NCBI GenBank assembly: GCA_016124795.1
Contig: WGNB01000054.1
Location: 1 to 42,146 of the forward strand
Length of the DNA stretch: 42,146 nucleotides
Source of the DNA: Rhodopseudomonas sp.
GTDB taxonomy: Bacteria > Pseudomonadota > Alphaproteobacteria > Rhizobiales > Xanthobacteraceae
Reading direction: 5' to 3'
Positions within the stretch are counted from its first letter, which is position 1; every line of letters begins with the position of its first letter. The notes below the pieces were generated by a model. That model made no database searches. It had not been told where the DNA came from and saw only the letters and a program-made list of their open reading frames with translations. The position numbers and the translations under genes are program-made. Positions 33,359 through 42,074 of this stretch are shown piece after piece.

Positions 33359-34183
33359 TCATTCGCCGGCCTGAAGCAGCGAGCCCTGCACCCGAGCGCT
33401 TTCCAGCAGCTTCACGAAACCGAAGCTGGCCGCGGCAAATAGCACCACGTTGAAGCCGAGCGCCGCCAGCATCAGGTCCGTGCGGAACACATGTTCGATC
33501 AGCAGCGCCCGCATGCCCTCGAATACGTATGTCGGCGGAAGACACCACGACACGTATTGCAACCAATGCGGCAATACCGCCACCGGGTAATAGACGCAGG
33601 TCAGCGGCAGAAACAGGAACATGATGGTCCAGGCCATGCTCTCGGCCCCCATGCCATTCCGCAACAGCAAGCCGGCGACGAAAATGCCGATCGACCAACT
33701 GGTCAGGATCAGGTTGATGAAGAAGGCGACCAGCGCCAGACCGAGCGACCACAGATTGAAGCCGAAGAAGGCGATGGCGAGCAGCGACACCGGGATCATG
33801 CCGATCGCCAGCCGCACGATGCTCATGATCATCAGCGCCGAGATGAACTCGACGGGACGCAACGGCGACATCATCAGGTTGCCGAGATTGCGCGCCCACA
33901 TTTCTTCGAGGAACGAGATCGAGAAGCCGATCTGGCCGCGAAACAGAATATCCCACAGCAACACCGCGCCGATGAAGGTGCCGGCGGCGCCGGCGAAATA
34001 GCCGGAGTTTTGCGACACATAGAGTTGCAGGAAGCCCCACATCAGCATCTGTACCGTCGGCCAATAAACCAGATCGAGCAGACGCGGCCAGGACGAGATC
34101 AGCAGATACCAATAGCGCCGCACCATCGCGGCGGTGCGATTGAAGGAGAACTCGAAGCCGGTATCGGCGTTGGCGTTGCTCAT
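33359..34183 (-). CDS. ABC-2-type transporter permease
   Basis: A 274-residue membrane protein with six hydrophobic segments and the ABC-2 domain architecture of NodJ and DrrB-type exporters. Typical stretches are MVRRYWYLLISSWPRLLDLVYWP at the start, FLEEMWARNLGNLMMSPLRPVEFISA in the cytoplasmic loop, and PLTCVYYPVAVLPHWLQYVSWCLPPTYVFEGMRALL late in the chain. It follows the ATPase gene on the same strand after 51 bases, so the two form one exporter. The substrate is unknown; lipo-oligosaccharides, polyketides or surface glycans are handled by relatives. Confidence 0.9.
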   Translation of the reverse strand: MSNANADTGFEFSFNRTAAMVRRYWYLLISSWPRLLDLVYWPTVQMLMWGFLQLYVSQNSGYFAGAAGTFIGAVLLWDILFRGQIGFSISFLEEMWARNLGNLMMSPLRPVEFISALMIMSIVRLAIGMIPVSLLAIAFFGFNLWSLGLALVAFFINLILTSWSIGIFVAGLLLRNGMGAESMAWTIMFLFLPLTCVYYPVAVLPHWLQYVSWCLPPTYVFEGMRALLIEHVFRTDLMLAALGFNVVLFAAASFGFVKLLESARVQGSLLQAGE

Positions 34184-34234
34184 GTCGTTAAACCCGGTGA
34201 CGCGAAAGAGCGGGAACGAACGATCTCAAGTAAC

Positions 34235-35002
34235 TCACTCCGCCACCTCGCGCCGTTCGCCGCGGCCGCGCGCGACGTCGAGGAACACATCTTCCAGCGT
34301 GGCCCGGCCATAACGCGCCAGCAGCCGCGCCGGCGCATCGTCGTCCTCGACCTTGCCCTTCTTCATGATGATGACGCGCTCGCACAGCCTCTCGACCTCG
34401 CTCATGTTGTGCGAGGCAAGCAGAATGGTGGCGCCGGCCTCGACGCGATAGCGCTCCAGCCGCGCCCGCACCCAGTCGGCGGTGTCGGGATCAAGCGACG
34501 CGGTCGGTTCGTCGAGCAACAGGACTTCCGGCCGATTGAGCAGCGCCTTGGCCAACGAAACGCGGGTCTTTTGTCCAGCCGAGAGTTTGCCGGCCGGCCG
34601 ATCGAGAAATTCAGTCAGTTCGAGTTCGCCGGCCAGCGTCGCAATCCGTTCGGCGACATCGGGCACCGCATAAAGCTGGGCGAACACCGTCAGGTTCTGC
34701 CGCACCGTCAGCCGCATCGGCATGTCGACATAAGGGCTTTCAAAATTCATCCGATGCAGCACCCGATAGCGCTGCGCCGGCATGGCCGCGCCCAGCACCT
34801 GCACCGTGCCGGATGTCGGCGTCACCAGTCCCATGATCATGGCGATGGTGGTGGTCTTGCCGGCGCCGTTGCCGCCAAGCAGCCCGGTGACGGAACCCGC
34901 CGGCAGGGCGAATGAAATACCGTCGACCGCCAACGCGCTCTTGTAGCGCTTGACCAGGGTCTCAACGGCGATCGCGGGTGTGGGGCGTGCGTCCATGGCC
35001 AT
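34235..35002 (-). CDS. ABC transporter ATP-binding protein (NodI/DrrA type)
   Basis: A 255-residue cytoplasmic ATPase with Walker A GGNGAGKTTTIAM, signature LSAGQKTRVSLAKALL, Walker B VLLLDEPTASLD and the switch His in LLASHNMSEVERL. The signature is LSAGQ, not LSGGQ, which is common in this subgroup. It powers export through the permease encoded 51 bases downstream. An in-frame ATG two codons later is possible. The gene is divergent from the RegB-like kinase gene across only 86 bases, so the two promoters must lie close together. Confidence 0.92.
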   Translation of the reverse strand: MAMDARPTPAIAVETLVKRYKSALAVDGISFALPAGSVTGLLGGNGAGKTTTIAMIMGLVTPTSGTVQVLGAAMPAQRYRVLHRMNFESPYVDMPMRLTVRQNLTVFAQLYAVPDVAERIATLAGELELTEFLDRPAGKLSAGQKTRVSLAKALLNRPEVLLLDEPTASLDPDTADWVRARLERYRVEAGATILLASHNMSEVERLCERVIIMKKGKVEDDDAPARLLARYGRATLEDVFLDVARGRGERREVAE

Positions 35003-35088
35003 GACATGTGACGCTCCGCCGCAGGAAGCGCAAGGCCGAATGCGCTATCCACCGTCGCCCACATCCGTCCTGTGCTACAGTTGTCATT

Positions 35089-36408
35089 ATGCCCGCATTC
35101 GGCCTGTCCCATCATCATCCGCGCCGCAACGTGCGCCTCGACACGCTGGTCCGGCTGCGCTGGCTGGCGGTGATCGGCCAGACCACCGCCGTGCTGATGG
35201 TGCATTTCGGGCTCGATTTTCCGCTGCCGATCTGGCCGTGTCTGGCTGTGATCGCGCTATCGGCCTGGCTCAACATCGCCTTGCGGCTGCGGTTTCACCT
35301 GACGCAGCGGCTCGAACCGGATCGCGCCGCCTGGCTTCTGGCCTTCGATATCGCCGAACTGGCGATATTGCTGTTCCTGACCGGCGGCTTGCAGAACCCC
35401 TTTGCCTTTCTGTTTCTCGGGCCGGTTCTGCTGTCGGCCACCGCACTGCCGCCACGCTTCACGATCCTGCTCGGCATCTTCGCGGTCGCCTGCGCCACCG
35501 TGCTGGTGTTCACGCATTACCCGCTGCCCTGGGACAATGACGATCCGCTGCAACTGCCGCCGATCTACATGATGGGCGTCTGGCTCTCGATCCTGCTGGC
35601 GATCGGTTTCATCGGCGTCTATGCGTGGCAGATCACGGAAGAATCGCGCCAGCTCGCCGACGCGCTCGCCGCCACCGAACTGGTGCTGACCCGCGAACAG
35701 CATCTCAGCCAACTCGACGGGCTGGCCGCCGCCGCCGCGCATGAACTCGGCACGCCGCTGTCGACCATTTCGGTGATCGCCAAGGAACTCGAGAACGCGA
35801 TCCCCGCCGAAGCGCCACACGGCGAGGACGTGCGTCTGTTGCGGTCACAAGCGACACGCTGCCGCGATATCCTCGCCAAATTAACCGAACTGTCGTCGAG
35901 CGGCGAACCGTTCGACCGAACGACGGTCTCGTCGCTGATCGAGGAAGTCGTCGCGCCACATCGCGATTTCGGTGTCGCCATCGCCGTCAGCGCGCCGCAT
36001 GACGGCACCCCCGAACCGGTCGGCGCGCGCAACCCGGCGATCCTGTACGGGCTCGGCAATCTGGTTGAGAACGCGGTCGATTTCGCCCACGAACGGGTCG
36101 ACGTCGCGGTTCGATGGGACGACGAAACCGTCGAGATCGCGATCGGCGACGACGGACCGGGCTTTGCCTCGGATATTCTCGACCGTATCGGCGAACCCTA
36201 TGTTACCAGCCGCCGCCGCAAGCCGAACGACGACGATGACGAACCGACCGGACTCGGCCTCGGCTTTTTCATCGCCAAGACTTTGCTCGAACGTTCCGGC
36301 GCCGCGCTCAACTTCGCCAATCGTGCGCCGCCGCAACGCGGCGCGATGGTTAAATTGCGCTGGAAACGCGCCGATTTCGAACAGCCGACGAGCACCGCCC
36401 CGACTTGA
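35089..36408 (+). CDS. regB: RegB/PrrB/RegS-type redox-sensing histidine kinase
   Basis: A 439-residue membrane kinase from ATG 35089; the upstream open frame is Arg-rich and unlikely to be coding. It starts RLDTLVRLRWLAVIGQ, the RegB hallmark. Six membrane segments follow, with the ubiquinone-site motif GGLQNPF at residues 99-105. The H-box is AAAAHELGTPLSTI with phospho-acceptor His218. The conserved redox Cys258 lies in TRCRDIL, exactly 40 residues later, the same spacing as His225 and Cys265 of Rhodobacter capsulatus RegB. N and G boxes are present (NLVENAVDFA, GDDGPGFASDI, GLGLGFFIAK). It senses quinone and thiol redox state and phosphorylates RegA when oxygen falls. The partner gene follows 99 bases downstream. 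Confidence 0.95.
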   Translation: MPAFGLSHHHPRRNVRLDTLVRLRWLAVIGQTTAVLMVHFGLDFPLPIWPCLAVIALSAWLNIALRLRFHLTQRLEPDRAAWLLAFDIAELAILLFLTGGLQNPFAFLFLGPVLLSATALPPRFTILLGIFAVACATVLVFTHYPLPWDNDDPLQLPPIYMMGVWLSILLAIGFIGVYAWQITEESRQLADALAATELVLTREQHLSQLDGLAAAAAHELGTPLSTISVIAKELENAIPAEAPHGEDVRLLRSQATRCRDILAKLTELSSSGEPFDRTTVSSLIEEVVAPHRDFGVAIAVSAPHDGTPEPVGARNPAILYGLGNLVENAVDFAHERVDVAVRWDDETVEIAIGDDGPGFASDILDRIGEPYVTSRRRKPNDDDDEPTGLGLGFFIAKTLLERSGAALNFANRAPPQRGAMVKLRWKRADFEQPTSTAPT

Positions 36409-36507
36409 TTTCGCCACAACGATTGCCAATTGTTCCTGATAACCGCGCACGTTAGACTACGTGCCGGAAATGCCAGCCTGCGGCTTCACCAGCATACGGA
36501 ATGAAAC

Positions 36508-37086
36508 GTGGACATAGCTTCGAACGACATCGCCGAGATCCCGGCAACCATTGAATTTCTCGGCGAGCGCACCGTGCTGGTCGTCGAAGACGACCGTTCG
36601 TTCCTGCAGCGGCTTGCCAAGGCGCTGGAACAGCGCGGCTTCGTCGTTGCAACGGCCGAGTCGGTGGCCGACGGTCTGGTGCAGGTCGAGACATCCGCGC
36701 CGGCTTTCGCAGTGGTCGATATGCGGCTCGGCGACGGCAACGGGCTCGACGTGATTTCCGCGCTCAAGCGTCAGCGTCCGGAAGCTCGTGGCATCATCCT
36801 CACCGGCTATGGCAACATCGCTACCGCGGTTAATGCGGTCAAACTCGGCGCGGTCGATTATCTGGCCAAGCCGGTCGACGCCGATGACGTCGTCGCCGCC
36901 TTGCTGGCGCACGAGAACCCGAAGATCGAGCCGCCTGAGAACCCGATGTCGGCCGACCGGGTGCGCTGGGAACACATCCAGCGCATCTACGAACTGTGCG
37001 GCCGCAATGTGTCGGAAACCGCGCGGCGGCTCAGCATGCACCGGCGCACCTTGCAGCGCATTCTGGCCAAGAGGGCTCCGCGATAA
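36508..37086 (+). CDS. regA: RegA/PrrA/RegR-type redox response regulator
   Basis: A 192-residue two-domain regulator from a GTG at 36508. The receiver has the acidic pocket VVEDD, phosphorylation site Asp71 in AVVDMRLGDGNGL, the Thr in ILTGYGN and Lys in LAKPVDADD. A short proline linker (PKIEPPENP) leads to the Fis-type helix-turn-helix WEHIQRIYELCGRNVSETARRLSMHRRTLQRILAKRAPR, nearly invariant in RegA/PrrA/ActR/RegR. With RegB it controls respiratory, nitrogen-fixation, photosynthesis and carbon-fixation genes in relatives. The gene is followed by a perfect hairpin, then a convergent gene. Confidence 0.95.
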   Translation: MDIASNDIAEIPATIEFLGERTVLVVEDDRSFLQRLAKALEQRGFVVATAESVADGLVQVETSAPAFAVVDMRLGDGNGLDVISALKRQRPEARGIILTGYGNIATAVNAVKLGAVDYLAKPVDADDVVAALLAHENPKIEPPENPMSADRVRWEHIQRIYELCGRNVSETARRLSMHRRTLQRILAKRAPR

Positions 37087-37092
37087 CGCGGA

Positions 37093-37112
37093 GCGTCTTC
37101 AGCGGAAGACGC
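37093..37112. terminator. Perfect hairpin between convergent regA-like and mmcB-like genes
   Basis: GCGTCTTC (37093-37100) pairs fully with GAAGACGC (37105-37112) across the loop AGCG, directly after the regA stop. No T-run follows, so it is a likely 3'-end hairpin rather than a textbook terminator. Confidence 0.5.
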
Positions 37113-37120
37113 GCGCGGCG

Positions 37121-37606
37121 CTAACCGACATCGCCATAAGGTCCGGTCGGATCGACCAGCGCTTGCAGGCGCAACGCCGCGGCGCGGGCGAACAACAGCA
37201 TCATCGACTTGCGAGTGGCGGCGGCGAGCTTGTGCTCGGGCGCATCGCTGAGCATATGCGCGCCGAAATGATCGGCAATGATCAGACCGGTATCGGGCGG
37301 AAAGATCTCGGTCGGCACCTCCTGCGAGGTCGCGAAGAACAGCCGGTCGCAATGCAGCCGGTAGTCCTGCCATTTCTGGTCGGCACGAAAGTCCGCTATC
37401 GAGGACTTGATCTCGACGATCCAGATCGTGCCGCCGCCATCGAGCGCGACCAGATCGGCGCGGCGGCCGGACGGCAAGGCCAGTTCGCTGACGACGCTGA
37501 AACCGTGCGCATGCAACAGCCGGGCGGTGCCGCGCGCGACCTGAAGCGCGGTCTCCGACTGGCGGCCGTCGACGGGCGGGACAAGGGGCTTAGCGTTCGG
37601 AACCAT
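37121..37606 (-). CDS. mmcB: MmcB-family DNA repair protein (PD-(D/E)XK nuclease fold)
   Basis: A 161-residue protein matching MmcB (formerly DUF1052) from alphaproteobacteria, a DNA-damage-response protein described in Caulobacter. The nuclease-fold core is visible: RRADLVALDGGGTIWIVEIKSS carries the Asp and the Glu-x-Lys of the PD-(D/E)XK motif, followed by DFRADQKWQDYRLHCDRLFFAT. The length is normal for the family. It follows mtnA on the minus strand after seven bases, so both are probably on one mRNA. No LexA-type box was noticed upstream of the pair. Confidence 0.9.
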   Translation of the reverse strand: MVPNAKPLVPPVDGRQSETALQVARGTARLLHAHGFSVVSELALPSGRRADLVALDGGGTIWIVEIKSSIADFRADQKWQDYRLHCDRLFFATSQEVPTEIFPPDTGLIIADHFGAHMLSDAPEHKLAAATRKSMMLLFARAAALRLQALVDPTGPYGDVG

Positions 37607-37613
37607 CGCGCCA

Positions 37614-38720
37614 TTATATGGCGCTTTTGGCCCGCTCCGGAAAGGCTTTCGCCAGCGCGTCGCGGCTGGCCGTCAGCACGCCGCGCTCGGTGATCAGACC
37701 GGTAATCAACCGCGCCGGCGTGACGTCGAAGGCGTAATTGGCGACCGGCGAACCGTCCGGCACGACCTGCACCGACACGATGCTGCCGTCCGCCGCCTTG
37801 CCGGTCATCACCGCGACCTCTTCCGGACCGCGCTGCTCGATCGGAATTTCCCGGACGCCATCGATGACCGTGAAATCGATGGTCGGAGACGGCAGCGCGA
37901 CATAGAACGGCACGTTGTTATCGGCGGCGGCCAGCGCTTTGAGATAAGTGCCGATCTTGTTGCAGACATCGCCTTGCGCGGTGACGCGGTCGGTGCCGAC
38001 GATCACCAGATCGACCATTCCATGCTGCATCAGATGACCGCCGGTGTTGTCCGGAATGACGGTGTGCGGCACGCCATGACGGCCCAGCTCCCACGCCGTC
38101 AACGACGCACCCTGATTGCGTGGCCGGGTCTCGTCGGCATAGACGTGAAGCGCGATGCCCTTTTCGTGCGCGGTATAAATCGGCGCCAGCGCCGTGCCCC
38201 AATCGACGGCGGCCAGCCAGCCGGCATTGCAATGGGTCAGCACATTGACGCGCTCGCCTTTGGACTTGGTCGCGGCAATCGCCTCGATCAGCACCGAACC
38301 GTGCCGGCCGATCGCCTGATTGATGCCGACATCCTCCTCGGCGATCTCACCGGCGCGCTGCAAGGCCGCCGCCGCCCGTTCGTCCTGCGGACGCTCGCGC
38401 AACACCGCCGTCATTTCATCAAGCGCCCATTTCAGATTGATCGCGGTCGGCCGCGTCGCGTGCAGGGTTTCGTAAGCGCGGGCCAGACTGTCGTCGGACG
38501 CATCCGCCTGCATCGCCAGCCAGACGCCATAGGCCGCCGTGGCGCCGATCAAGGGCGCGCCGCGCACCTGCATCGACTTGATGGCGTGGGCGGCATCGGT
38601 GAGCGTCGTCAGGATCAACGTGACGAAGCGATGCGGCAACTGGGTCTGGTCGATGATGCCGACGCTGGCGCCGTCGGCTTCGAGCCAGATGGTGCGCATC
38701 GCTTTGCCGTCGATTTTCAT
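37614..38720 (-). CDS. mtnA: S-methyl-5-thioribose-1-phosphate isomerase
   Basis: A 368-residue enzyme from the ATG at 38720, which has AGGGA five bases upstream. An ATG at 38759 would add 13 residues rich in Gly and Lys, unlike the family N-terminus, and would leave only 26 bases to the divergent gene. Family motifs: [36 protein letters not shown] with the catalytic Cys, and [23 protein letters not shown] with the catalytic Asp. It converts methylthioribose-1-phosphate to methylthioribulose-1-phosphate in methionine salvage. No other salvage gene lies nearby. It can also act in the MTA-isoprenoid shunt known from Rhodospirillum, which cannot be decided here. Confidence 0.95.
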   Translation of the reverse strand: MKIDGKAMRTIWLEADGASVGIIDQTQLPHRFVTLILTTLTDAAHAIKSMQVRGAPLIGATAAYGVWLAMQADASDDSLARAYETLHATRPTAINLKWALDEMTAVLRERPQDERAAAALQRAGEIAEEDVGINQAIGRHGSVLIEAIAATKSKGERVNVLTHCNAGWLAAVDWGTALAPIYTAHEKGIALHVYADETRPRNQGASLTAWELGRHGVPHTVIPDNTGGHLMQHGMVDLVIVGTDRVTAQGDVCNKIGTYLKALAAADNNVPFYVALPSPTIDFTVIDGVREIPIEQRGPEEVAVMTGKAADGSIVSVQVVPDGSPVANYAFDVTPARLITGLITERGVLTASRDALAKAFPERAKSAI

Positions 38721-38785
38721 GCCCGTCCCTGCCTTGCCCGGTTTGCCGCCTTCGGCCACTCTGCGGCCCGACGCGGAGACTGACT

Positions 38786-39634
38786 ATGCCCATCGATTAT
38801 GAGACGGAATATGACAATCGCGCGCGCGTGCCGGAACATCCGGCCATCTTTGCGCGCTGGGAGCAAGAGGCGGCGGCCTTTCGCGCCGCAAGGCCGGACG
38901 CGGTGCTTGGCCTCGCCTATGGACCGTCGCCACGCCAGTATATCGACCTGTTCCCCGGCCGGAATGCCACCGCCGACGCGCCGCTGGCGATGTTCATTCA
39001 CGGCGGCTGGTGGCGCTCGCTCGACCCGCGGATGTACAGCCAGCTGGCCGCCTGCCCGAATGCGCAAGGCGTAACCGTCGCGGTCGCCGGCTACGACCTG
39101 TGCCCCACGGTGTCGATCGCCACGATCGTCGAACAGCTCCGCGCCGCCTGCCTGCGGCTCTGGCGCGACCACGGCAAGCGGATCTTCGTCTATGGCCACT
39201 CGGCCGGCGGCCATCTCGCCGCCTGCATGGCGGCGACCGACTGGCGGAAGCTCGCAGCCGATGCGCCGGACGATCTGGTGCCGGCGGCCTATGCCTTGTC
39301 CGGCGTGTTCGACCTGTCGCCACTGCCGAAGATTTCGGTCAACGCCGATCTGCGGCTGACCGACGACGCCGCGCGCGCCATCTCGCCGATCCACTGGACG
39401 CCGCCGGCCGGCCGCTCAATCGACATCGCGGTCGGCGCGCTGGAATCGGCGGAGTTCCTGCGCCAGAGCCAGGCCATCGTCGAGGCCTGGCGGCCGGGCG
39501 GCGTGCCGATGCGCTACGCGGAAATCGCCGGTGTCAATCATTTCACCATCGTCGATCCATTGACCGATTGCGACAGCGCGATGAGCCGGCGTGTGGTCGA
39601 ACTGGCGCGACAGGTCCGGGCGATGCCGTTGTAA
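38786..39634 (+). CDS. Alpha/beta hydrolase, arylformamidase-like
   Basis: A 282-residue hydrolase with GGAGA before the ATG. It has the oxyanion motif FIHGGWW near residue 70 and the nucleophile motif YGHSAGGHLAA near residue 135. The acid residue probably lies around VGALESAEFL and the base is in NHFTIVDPLTD. The HGGWW/GHSAGG pair is typical of kynurenine formamidase-like and related carboxylesterases. The true substrate is not clear: no tryptophan-degradation gene lies beside it, although the ACMSD-like protein far upstream and the glutaryl-CoA dehydrogenase belong to families that act late in that pathway. It is divergent from mtnA across 65 bases. Confidence 0.82.
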   Translation: MPIDYETEYDNRARVPEHPAIFARWEQEAAAFRAARPDAVLGLAYGPSPRQYIDLFPGRNATADAPLAMFIHGGWWRSLDPRMYSQLAACPNAQGVTVAVAGYDLCPTVSIATIVEQLRAACLRLWRDHGKRIFVYGHSAGGHLAACMAATDWRKLAADAPDDLVPAAYALSGVFDLSPLPKISVNADLRLTDDAARAISPIHWTPPAGRSIDIAVGALESAEFLRQSQAIVEAWRPGGVPMRYAEIAGVNHFTIVDPLTDCDSAMSRRVVELARQVRAMPL

Positions 39635-39648
39635 GCCCTCGCGGGCCG

Positions 39649-40419
39649 CTAGAACCAGTAACGCCGCGCGAAAGCCACCGTCAGCGCCGCGCCGACCACC
39701 ACGATCAACACGCGCACGACCTGGCGCGGAATGATCCTTGCGATGCGCGCGCCAATCAACCCGCCGATGATGGTGCCGGCCATCAGCGACAGCGTCTGCG
39801 GCCACACCACCACGCCCTGCACGAGAAACACCGACGTGGTGGCGATGCCGTTCATACTGGCGACCAGATTCTTGGTGACGTTGGCCGAGCGATAATCGCC
39901 GCCGGTCGCGACCGTGAAAACGCCCAGCATCAGAATGCCGACGCCGGCGCCGAAATAGCCGCCATAGAACGACACCGGCAGCAGCATCTTCAGGCTGGCG
40001 AGATTGAAGGTCAGCTCATGGCCGCGATCGGCGGCGCGGTTGCGCAGCCACTGGCTGATGCGTTCGGAGAAGGCGAACAGCACGGTGGCGAAGGCCAGCA
40101 ACAACGGCACGAAGATCGAGAACATCCGCTCCGGCGTCAGCACAAGCAGCGACGCGCCGAGACCGGCGCCGAGCACCGAGGTGATGACCAGACCGGCGAA
40201 GGCGCGGTTGAGCGGCGGCAATTGCGTGTGGTCGGACAAGGCCGCCAGCAGGCTCGCCGGCATCAGGGCGGTGAGGTTGCACACCGCCGCCAGCTGCGGC
40301 GAGACGCCGGAGGCGATCAGCGCCGGATAGACCACCACCGCCGCGCCGCCGACGATCGTGGCAATGATCCCGCCCGCGATCCCGGCCAGCACCAACAGCG
40401 CGATGTGGATGGGGTCCAT
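39649..40419 (-). CDS. TauE/SafE-family sulfite/organosulfonate exporter-like membrane protein
   Basis: A 256-residue protein with about eight membrane segments and the duplicated TauE/SafE pattern: AGIAGGIIATIVGGAAVVVYPALIASG in the first half, with a second glycine-rich copy SFYGGYFGAGVGILMLGVFTVATGG in the second half. This family moves sulfite, sulfoacetate or other small anions across the inner membrane. No sulfur-oxidation or taurine gene lies beside it, so the substrate is open. It ends 14 bases from the stop of the convergent hydrolase gene. A palindromic repeat lies just upstream of its start. Confidence 0.88.
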   Translation of the reverse strand: MDPIHIALLVLAGIAGGIIATIVGGAAVVVYPALIASGVSPQLAAVCNLTALMPASLLAALSDHTQLPPLNRAFAGLVITSVLGAGLGASLLVLTPERMFSIFVPLLLAFATVLFAFSERISQWLRNRAADRGHELTFNLASLKMLLPVSFYGGYFGAGVGILMLGVFTVATGGDYRSANVTKNLVASMNGIATTSVFLVQGVVVWPQTLSLMAGTIIGGLIGARIARIIPRQVVRVLIVVVGAALTVAFARRYWF

Positions 40420-40462
40420 GGAACGACTTCACGGATTGGCGCGGGAAGCGCGGCGACACATT

Positions 40463-40570
40463 CAGCTATCATCCCGGCCAAGCGAAGCGCGAGCCAGGAT
40501 CCAATAACCCCGGCGGTCGCGGGACGGACAGGCCGGGGCTACTGGGTCCCCGCTTTCGCGGGGACGACAG
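40463..40570 (+). repeat. Bradyrhizobium-type palindromic repeat (CTGGGTCCCCGC...)
   Basis: Three nested or adjacent inverted units fill the gap between the divergently read neighbours: CCCCGGC (40508-40514) with GCCGGGG (40532-40538), and GTCCCCGC (40546-40553) with GCGGGGAC (40558-40565) around TTTC, an 8-bp perfect stem. The CTGGGTCCCCGC...GCGGGGACGACA word is widely repeated in Bradyrhizobium and relatives. It sits right after the gcdH stop (minus strand), where it could act as the 3' end of that transcript. Confidence 0.8.
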
Positions 40571-40577
40571 CTACACT

Positions 40578-41795
40578 TTAGAAAAACGCCTGAATGCCGG
40601 TCTGGGCGCGGCCGAGGATCAGGGCGTGGATGTCGTGGGTGCCTTCGTAGGTGTTGACCGTCTCCAGGTTCTGCGCGTGACGGATCACGTGATATTCGCT
40701 GGAGATGCCGTTGCCGCCGTGCATGTCGCGGGCCACGCGGGCGATGTCGAGGGCCTTGCCGCAGTTGTTGCGCTTCATCAGCGAAATCGACGGCGGGGCG
40801 GCGCGGCCCTGTTCGATCATGCGGCCGAGCCGCAGACAGCCGGCCAGACCCAGCGCGATCTCTGTCTGCATGTCGGCGAGCTTCTTCTGCACCAACTGCG
40901 TCGCGGCGAGCGGCCGGTTGAACTGCTTGCGGTCGAGCGTGTATTGCCGCGCGGCGTGCCAGCAGAATTCGGCGGCGCCCATCACGCCCCAGGCAATGCC
41001 GTAGCGCGCATTGTTGAGGCAGCCGAACGGGCCCGACAGGCCTTGCGCGTTCGGCAGCAGGTTTTCATCCGGCACCACGCAGTCGGCGAGCACGATCTCG
41101 CCGGTGGTCGAGGCGCGCAAGGACAGCTTGCCCTGGATCTTCGGCGTGGTGAATCCCTTCATGCCGCGCTCGACAATGAAGCCGCGAATGACGCCATCGA
41201 GCTTGGCCCAGACCACCGCGATGTCGGCGAAGGGGGCGTTGGAAATCCAGGTCTTGGCGCCGTTGAGCTTGTAGCCACCGGCGACCTTCTCGGCGCGGGT
41301 GACCATCGAGCCCGGATCGGAGCCGTGATCCGGCTCGGTCAGGCCGAAACAGCCGACCATTTCACCGGTCGCCAGCTTGGGCAGATATTTGCGGCGCTGC
41401 TCTTCGGTGCCGTAGGCATAAATCGGATACATCACCAGCGAGGACTGCACCGACATCGTCGAGCGGTAACCGGAATCGACGCGCTCGATTTCGCGGGCGA
41501 TCAAGCCATAGCTGACGTAGCCAAGGCCGGCGCCGCCGTATTCCTCGGGGATCGTCGGGCCGAGCAGGCCGAGCTTGCCCATTTCCTTGAGGTTATTGGG
41601 ATCGTGCTCTTCCTTGAGATAGGCCTCGGTGACGCGCGGCATCAGGTAGTCTTCGGCGAAACCCTTGGCGGTGTCGCGCACCATGCGCTCTTCTTCGGTC
41701 AGCTCGAACTCGATGCCGAGCGGGTCCTCCCACTGGAAGTCCCGGTCCTTCAAGATGGTGGGCTTGCTGACGTGCTTCTCGGCGGGCTGCGACAT
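40578..41795 (-). CDS. gcdH: Glutaryl-CoA dehydrogenase (acyl-CoA dehydrogenase family)
   Basis: A 405-residue FAD enzyme with GGAGG four bases before the ATG. It begins [36 protein letters not shown], typical of GcdH. FAD-binding segments are [16 protein letters not shown] and [19 protein letters not shown]. The catalytic Glu is in [24 protein letters not shown], a GcdH-specific C-terminus, and [24 protein letters not shown] is conserved. It oxidises and decarboxylates glutaryl-CoA to crotonyl-CoA in lysine, tryptophan and aromatic (benzoyl-CoA) breakdown, passing electrons to ETF. A strong sigma70-type promoter lies upstream. No regulator or CoA-transferase gene lies beside it in the window. 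Confidence 0.94.
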   Translation of the reverse strand: MSQPAEKHVSKPTILKDRDFQWEDPLGIEFELTEEERMVRDTAKGFAEDYLMPRVTEAYLKEEHDPNNLKEMGKLGLLGPTIPEEYGGAGLGYVSYGLIAREIERVDSGYRSTMSVQSSLVMYPIYAYGTEEQRRKYLPKLATGEMVGCFGLTEPDHGSDPGSMVTRAEKVAGGYKLNGAKTWISNAPFADIAVVWAKLDGVIRGFIVERGMKGFTTPKIQGKLSLRASTTGEIVLADCVVPDENLLPNAQGLSGPFGCLNNARYGIAWGVMGAAEFCWHAARQYTLDRKQFNRPLAATQLVQKKLADMQTEIALGLAGCLRLGRMIEQGRAAPPSISLMKRNNCGKALDIARVARDMHGGNGISSEYHVIRHAQNLETVNTYEGTHDIHALILGRAQTGIQAFF

Positions 41796-41824
41796 GGAAC
41801 CTCCAAAACCTCGGTGGCGGATTT

Positions 41825-41851
41825 ATTATAGACCTAAAGTATCTGGGGCAA
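41825..41851 (-). promoter_or_regulatory. Sigma70-type promoter of gcdH
   Basis: On the minus strand a perfect -10 TATAAT (41830-41825) follows TTGCCC (41851-41846, four of six matches to TTGACA) with 15-base spacing, slightly short. The predicted start near 41817 gives a leader of about 20 bases containing the GGAGG ribosome binding site of gcdH. Confidence 0.7.
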
Positions 41852-41960
41852 GCGCCAGGGGCGGCCGAGCCGCGCGAGCATGCGCCATCGCCCGTATTCT
41901 TGAAAGGCCCCGGGCAGGCCGCCGTCGGATTTACCGCTCTCAACCGCCCTTTCAAAACGA
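41852..41960. other. Non-coding stretch between the gcdH promoter and the long palindromic repeat
   Basis: GC-rich sequence with no convincing gene. Open frames crossing it on either strand have Arg/Pro/Gly-rich translations and continue into the repeat. Short self-complementary words (GGCGGCCGAGCCGCG near 41865) are present, but no RNA family was recognised. Confidence 0.4.
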
Positions 41961-41961
41961 A

Positions 41962-42074
41962 GGGCGCGCGGAACGCCGGGGCCCCAACGACCCCGCAGCC
42001 CTGTGTACGAAAGTGACGAAGTACACAGGCAATAGTCACCACGAAACCGCCGGTTCCCCGGCATTCCGCGCGCG
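41962..42074. repeat. Long nested palindromic interspersed repeat
   Basis: The outer arms are GCGCGCGGAACGCCGGGG (41964-41981) and CCCCGGCATTCCGCGCGC (42056-42073), complementary except for one position. Inside, CCTGTGTAC (42000-42008) pairs perfectly with GTACACAGG (42021-42029) around a 12-base loop. The whole 110-base unit could fold as a branched cruciform or RNA. Read on the minus strand it gives a peptide with PGNRRFRGDYCLCT, resembling false small proteins often annotated in Bradyrhizobium-type genomes from a repeat family with a similar layout. Confidence 0.75.

Noticed and set aside
33491-34915. 474-codon open frame on the + strand
   Set aside because: Antisense to the ABC exporter genes; Gln/His/Arg-rich low-complexity translation.
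40463-40570. Possible CRISPR-like repeat
   Set aside because: The units are inverted, not regularly spaced direct repeats, and no cas gene is present.
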